Assembly (NCBI GenBank): GCA_028823235.1
Contig: JAPKBW010000005.1
Span: 62,001 to 126,000 of the forward strand
From: Longimicrobiales bacterium
GTDB taxonomy: Bacteria > Gemmatimonadota > Gemmatimonadetes > Longimicrobiales > Gaopeijiaceae
Reading direction: 5' to 3'
Length of the DNA: 64,000 nt
Under the pieces are notes generated by a model. That model had not been told where the DNA came from and ran no database searches. It saw only the letters and a list, made by a program, of their open reading frames with translations. The position numbers and the translations under genes were made by a program. This document shows, in pieces, positions 61,216 to 64,000 of the stretch. Every line of letters starts with the position of its first letter. Positions within the stretch are counted from its first letter, which is position 1.

Positions 61216-63978
61216 ATGCGCCCTCGTATCGTCCAACTCGTTCCGTTCTGCGTCATCGCCACCATGCTCACGCTTCCGGCGCCCGCAGCGGCCCAGGCCG
61301 GCATGGATCTCCAGCCTGTCGCATCCGTTGAGGGCATCGCGGAGTATCAACTCGACAACGGCCTGCGCTTCCTGCTATTCCCGGATCCCAGCCAGCCTCA
61401 GATCACGGTCAACATTACCTATCTGGTGGGGTCACGGCACGAGGGTTACGGCGAGACCGGAATGGCTCACTTGCTGGAACATCTACTCTTCCAAGGCACG
61501 CCAAATCACCCTGAAATCACTCAGGAGTTGAGTGAGCGTGGTGCGCAGCCGAACGGGACGACGAGTGTCGACCGGACGAATTACTTCGAAGTATTTCCTG
61601 CGTCCGAGGACAACCTCGACTGGGCACTCGATCTCGAGTCCGACCGGATGGTGAACTCGTTCGTGTCACAGAGCGATCTCACGTCAGAAATGACCGTCGT
61701 CCGAAATGAGATGGAGTCCGGTGAGAATAACCCGGTCGGAATTCTATTCGAGCGCATACTCTCGACGAGCTACCTGTGGCACAACTACTCGCACTCGACG
61801 ATCGGAGCCCGAGCGGACATAGAGAATGTGCCGATCGAGCGGCTTCAGGCCTTCTACCGGAAGTACTACCAGCCGGACAACGCGCTTCTCGTAGTCGCGG
61901 GCGACTTCGATCCTGCGCTCGCGCTCGACCTCGTCGTAGAGAAGTTCGGAGCCATCCCGGCGCCAGACCGCGATATCGACAACGTCCTGTGGCCGACCTA
62001 CACAAGGGAACCGATCCAGGACGGGGAGCGGTCCGTAACTCTCGAGCGCGTCGGTGAGGTGCCCGCAGCCCTCTCCGTATACCACATCCCGCCTGGCGCC
62101 CACGAAGACTACGCGCCGACTGACATCCTGACATTCGTTCTCGGTGATGCTCCATCCGGGCGTCTATACCAGGCGATGGTCGAGACAGGCCTGGCGACAC
62201 AAGCTGGAACACAGTCTCTCCAGAGAGCGGAGGCTGGATCCATGCTCACGTTCTCCATGCTCTCGGCCGGCGCGGATGTCGACGCCGCCCTGCGCACGAT
62301 GAACGAGACGGTAGAGGGTGTACTGACGTCGCCGGTGACAGGTGATGAGGTCGAACGTGCGAAGGCCTCCCGGATGAATGACATCAACCGCGCCTTCACG
62401 TCATCAGCCGGAATCGCGCTGCAACTTTCCGAGTGGGCCGCGCGTGGAGACTGGCGCCTCTTCTTCCTCCACCGGGACCGCATCGAGGCCGTGACCGCCG
62501 ACGACGTAAACCGTGTGGCGCAAGCCTACATCAAGCCGTCAAACCGGACGGTCGGTCGCTTCATCCCCACTGCCACTCCTGATCGCGCAGAAATTCCCGA
62601 CGTCCCGGACGTCGCGGCGATGGTCGCGGGTTATACCGGCCGCGAGGCGGTGGCGCCGGGCGAGCCGTTCGATCCCTCTCCGGCGAATATCGACTCGCGA
62701 ACGGTTACCTACGAACTACCCAACGGAATGGAGGTCGCTCTCCTGCAGAAAGAGACCCGTGGAGATGTGGCGATGATTCGGATGCGGCTCCATTTCGGAG
62801 ATGCGGAATCCCTTATGGGCCGAGGCACGGCCGGTGGAATGGCGGGTGCGATGCTGATGCGAGGCACTGTGGCGCGGACGCGTCAGGAGATTCAGGATGA
62901 GCTGGATCGCTTGCAGGCGACCGGCGGGGTCGGTGGCACCTCGACGATCGCGAATGCTCAGTTCCAGACCGTGCGCGCCAACGTCACCGACGTGATCCGA
63001 CTCATGGCAGAGCTAGCTCGTCGGCCGTCCTTCCCAACCTCGGAATTCGACATCATTCGCGAGCAACGGATCGCTGGCCTGGAAGAATCAGGGACCGATC
63101 CACAGGTCCTAGCACAGCTGGAACTAGCGCGAATCATGGACCCGCGCCCAACTGGCCACCCGAGCTACACCGAAACAATCGAAGAGGCGGTGGCAGCTCT
63201 TCAAGCGACAACCCTCGAGGAAGCTCAGGCCTTTTATCATGATTTCTGGGGGCCACAAAACGGGAAGATCGTACTGGTAGGCGATTTCGACGAAGCCGAG
63301 GCACGCCAGGTGATCGATGAGGCGTTCTCCGACTGGGAAAGCCCGCACGCCTTCGAGCGCATAGCGACTCCGTTCGTCGATCCCGATGCTCAGAACATCG
63401 AGATAGAGACACCCAACAAGGCCAACGCAATGCTATGGGCGCGCCAGAATTTCGAACTTCGAGAGAGTGATCCCGACTATGGTGCGCTGCTCATGGCTGG
63501 AGAAATGATCGGCGGAGGAGTCCTCAACTCTCGGCTCGCGAATCGTATTCGTAACCAGGACGGGCTCAGCTATGGTGTCCAGGCCATGATCTCAGGACAC
63601 CCCGTCGACGCGGCTGGGCAGTTCATCGCAGTCGCGATCTTCGCGCCGGAAAACGTCGACAAGGTCGAGACCGCGCTAATCGAAGAACTCGAGAAGGTCC
63701 TGGCGGACGGATTTACCCAAGAGGAGTTCGACGCCGCGCGACAAGGATGGCTTGAAGGGCGCCAGTTGAGTCGATCACAGGACGGCAATCTGGCCGGAGC
63801 ACTCGCTCAGAACCTCTACTTCGACCGAACGTTTCAATTCGACCAAGAACTCGAAGATCGGGTGCGCACGATTACTCTGAATGAGGTAAACCAGGCCATC
63901 CGTGATCGCCTGGACCTCGAAAAAATGACGATCGTTAAAGGCGGGGACTTCGCGAACAAGCGGGTCACCATCGGGTGA
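61216..63978 (+). CDS. Secreted M16-family zinc peptidase (two tandem M16 units)
   Basis: 920 residues with a signal peptide (VPFCVIATMLTLPAPAAAQA). The first unit has the inverted zinc motif HLLEH at 85-89 and the third ligand E165 in VVRNEMESGE. The second unit begins near residue 495 (TVTYELPNGMEVALLQKETR) and lacks a zinc motif, as usual in M16B proteins where one half is structural. A GQFIAVAIFAPENVDKVETA block and DLEKMTIVKGGDF end are typical. Predicted periplasmic protein or peptide degradation. The gene ends 22 bases before the window edge. Confidence 0.95.
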   Translation: MRPRIVQLVPFCVIATMLTLPAPAAAQAGMDLQPVASVEGIAEYQLDNGLRFLLFPDPSQPQITVNITYLVGSRHEGYGETGMAHLLEHLLFQGTPNHPEITQELSERGAQPNGTTSVDRTNYFEVFPASEDNLDWALDLESDRMVNSFVSQSDLTSEMTVVRNEMESGENNPVGILFERILSTSYLWHNYSHSTIGARADIENVPIERLQAFYRKYYQPDNALLVVAGDFDPALALDLVVEKFGAIPAPDRDIDNVLWPTYTREPIQDGERSVTLERVGEVPAALSVYHIPPGAHEDYAPTDILTFVLGDAPSGRLYQAMVETGLATQAGTQSLQRAEAGSMLTFSMLSAGADVDAALRTMNETVEGVLTSPVTGDEVERAKASRMNDINRAFTSSAGIALQLSEWAARGDWRLFFLHRDRIEAVTADDVNRVAQAYIKPSNRTVGRFIPTATPDRAEIPDVPDVAAMVAGYTGREAVAPGEPFDPSPANIDSRTVTYELPNGMEVALLQKETRGDVAMIRMRLHFGDAESLMGRGTAGGMAGAMLMRGTVARTRQEIQDELDRLQATGGVGGTSTIANAQFQTVRANVTDVIRLMAELARRPSFPTSEFDIIREQRIAGLEESGTDPQVLAQLELARIMDPRPTGHPSYTETIEEAVAALQATTLEEAQAFYHDFWGPQNGKIVLVGDFDEAEARQVIDEAFSDWESPHAFERIATPFVDPDAQNIEIETPNKANAMLWARQNFELRESDPDYGALLMAGEMIGGGVLNSRLANRIRNQDGLSYGVQAMISGHPVDAAGQFIAVAIFAPENVDKVETALIEELEKVLADGFTQEEFDAARQGWLEGRQLSRSQDGNLAGALAQNLYFDRTFQFDQELEDRVRTITLNEVNQAIRDRLDLEKMTIVKGGDFANKRVTIG

Positions 63979-64000
63979 GCAAAGGCCACGAGAGTGCCGA

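Overview
The window looks like chromosomal DNA of a diderm (Gram-negative) bacterium, GC near 60%, most plausibly Gemmatimonadota or a relative. The pointers are a type III glutamine synthetase, a PorX-type response regulator, TonB, an envelope block (Kdo-kinase-like, heptosyltransferase, LpxL-type acyltransferase, MsbA), remnants of PadR/ADOP-type permease modules and a bacterial deoxyhypusine-synthase homologue. Assignment rests on gene content only. GTG and TTG starts are common.

Layout. 1-10.6 kb: N-terminal part of an AddB-like nuclease, a cupin remnant, YaiI, glutamine synthetase III, a DUF234-type ATPase, recF-dciA-gyrB, a crotonase and ssb. 10.6-15.2 kb: an accessory patch with three unrecognised genes that share small modules in different order, rpsU, and a frameshifted AraC-type regulator. 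15.2-19.6 kb: acyl-CoA metabolism (hydroxyacyl-CoA dehydrogenase, thiolase) and a beta-decarboxylating dehydrogenase. 19.6-23 kb: conserved-looking unknowns (lipoprotein, zinc ribbon, TPR). 23-32.5 kb: an orphan hydantoinase-B-type gene, then the envelope block. 32.5-36.3 kb: PorX-type regulator, a Cys-type phosphatase/arsenate reductase, tonB, and wrecks of a PadR regulator and two ADOP permeases. 36.4-39.2 kb: ctaB, a P1 peptidase and an alkylmercury-lyase-like gene. 39.2-49.5 kb: CoA transferase, crotonase, TRAP transporter, two class V aminotransferases and a fused FAD/Fe-S oxidoreductase. 49.6-64 kb: dCMP deaminase, spermidine-synthase-like membrane protein, thioredoxin-like protein, typA, wzz-like, M20 peptidase, deoxyhypusine-synthase-like, crotonase, D-aminoacylase-like and M16 peptidase.

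The most interesting signal is at 38514-39185. A MerB (organomercurial lyase)-like gene carries an in-frame TGA exactly where the second catalytic cysteine (MerB Cys159) belongs. The frame then continues for 73 well-conserved residues to a TAG. A six-base-pair hairpin with a GGTC loop begins 13 bases after the TGA and matches the layout of a bacterial SECIS element. This is a candidate selenoprotein in which selenocysteine replaces a mercury-binding catalytic cysteine. The alternative is a nonsense mutation.

Several other genes are visibly broken (cupin, AraC, PadR, two ADOP fragments and small remnants). Some of these could be single-base assembly errors; the truncated ADOP pieces could not.
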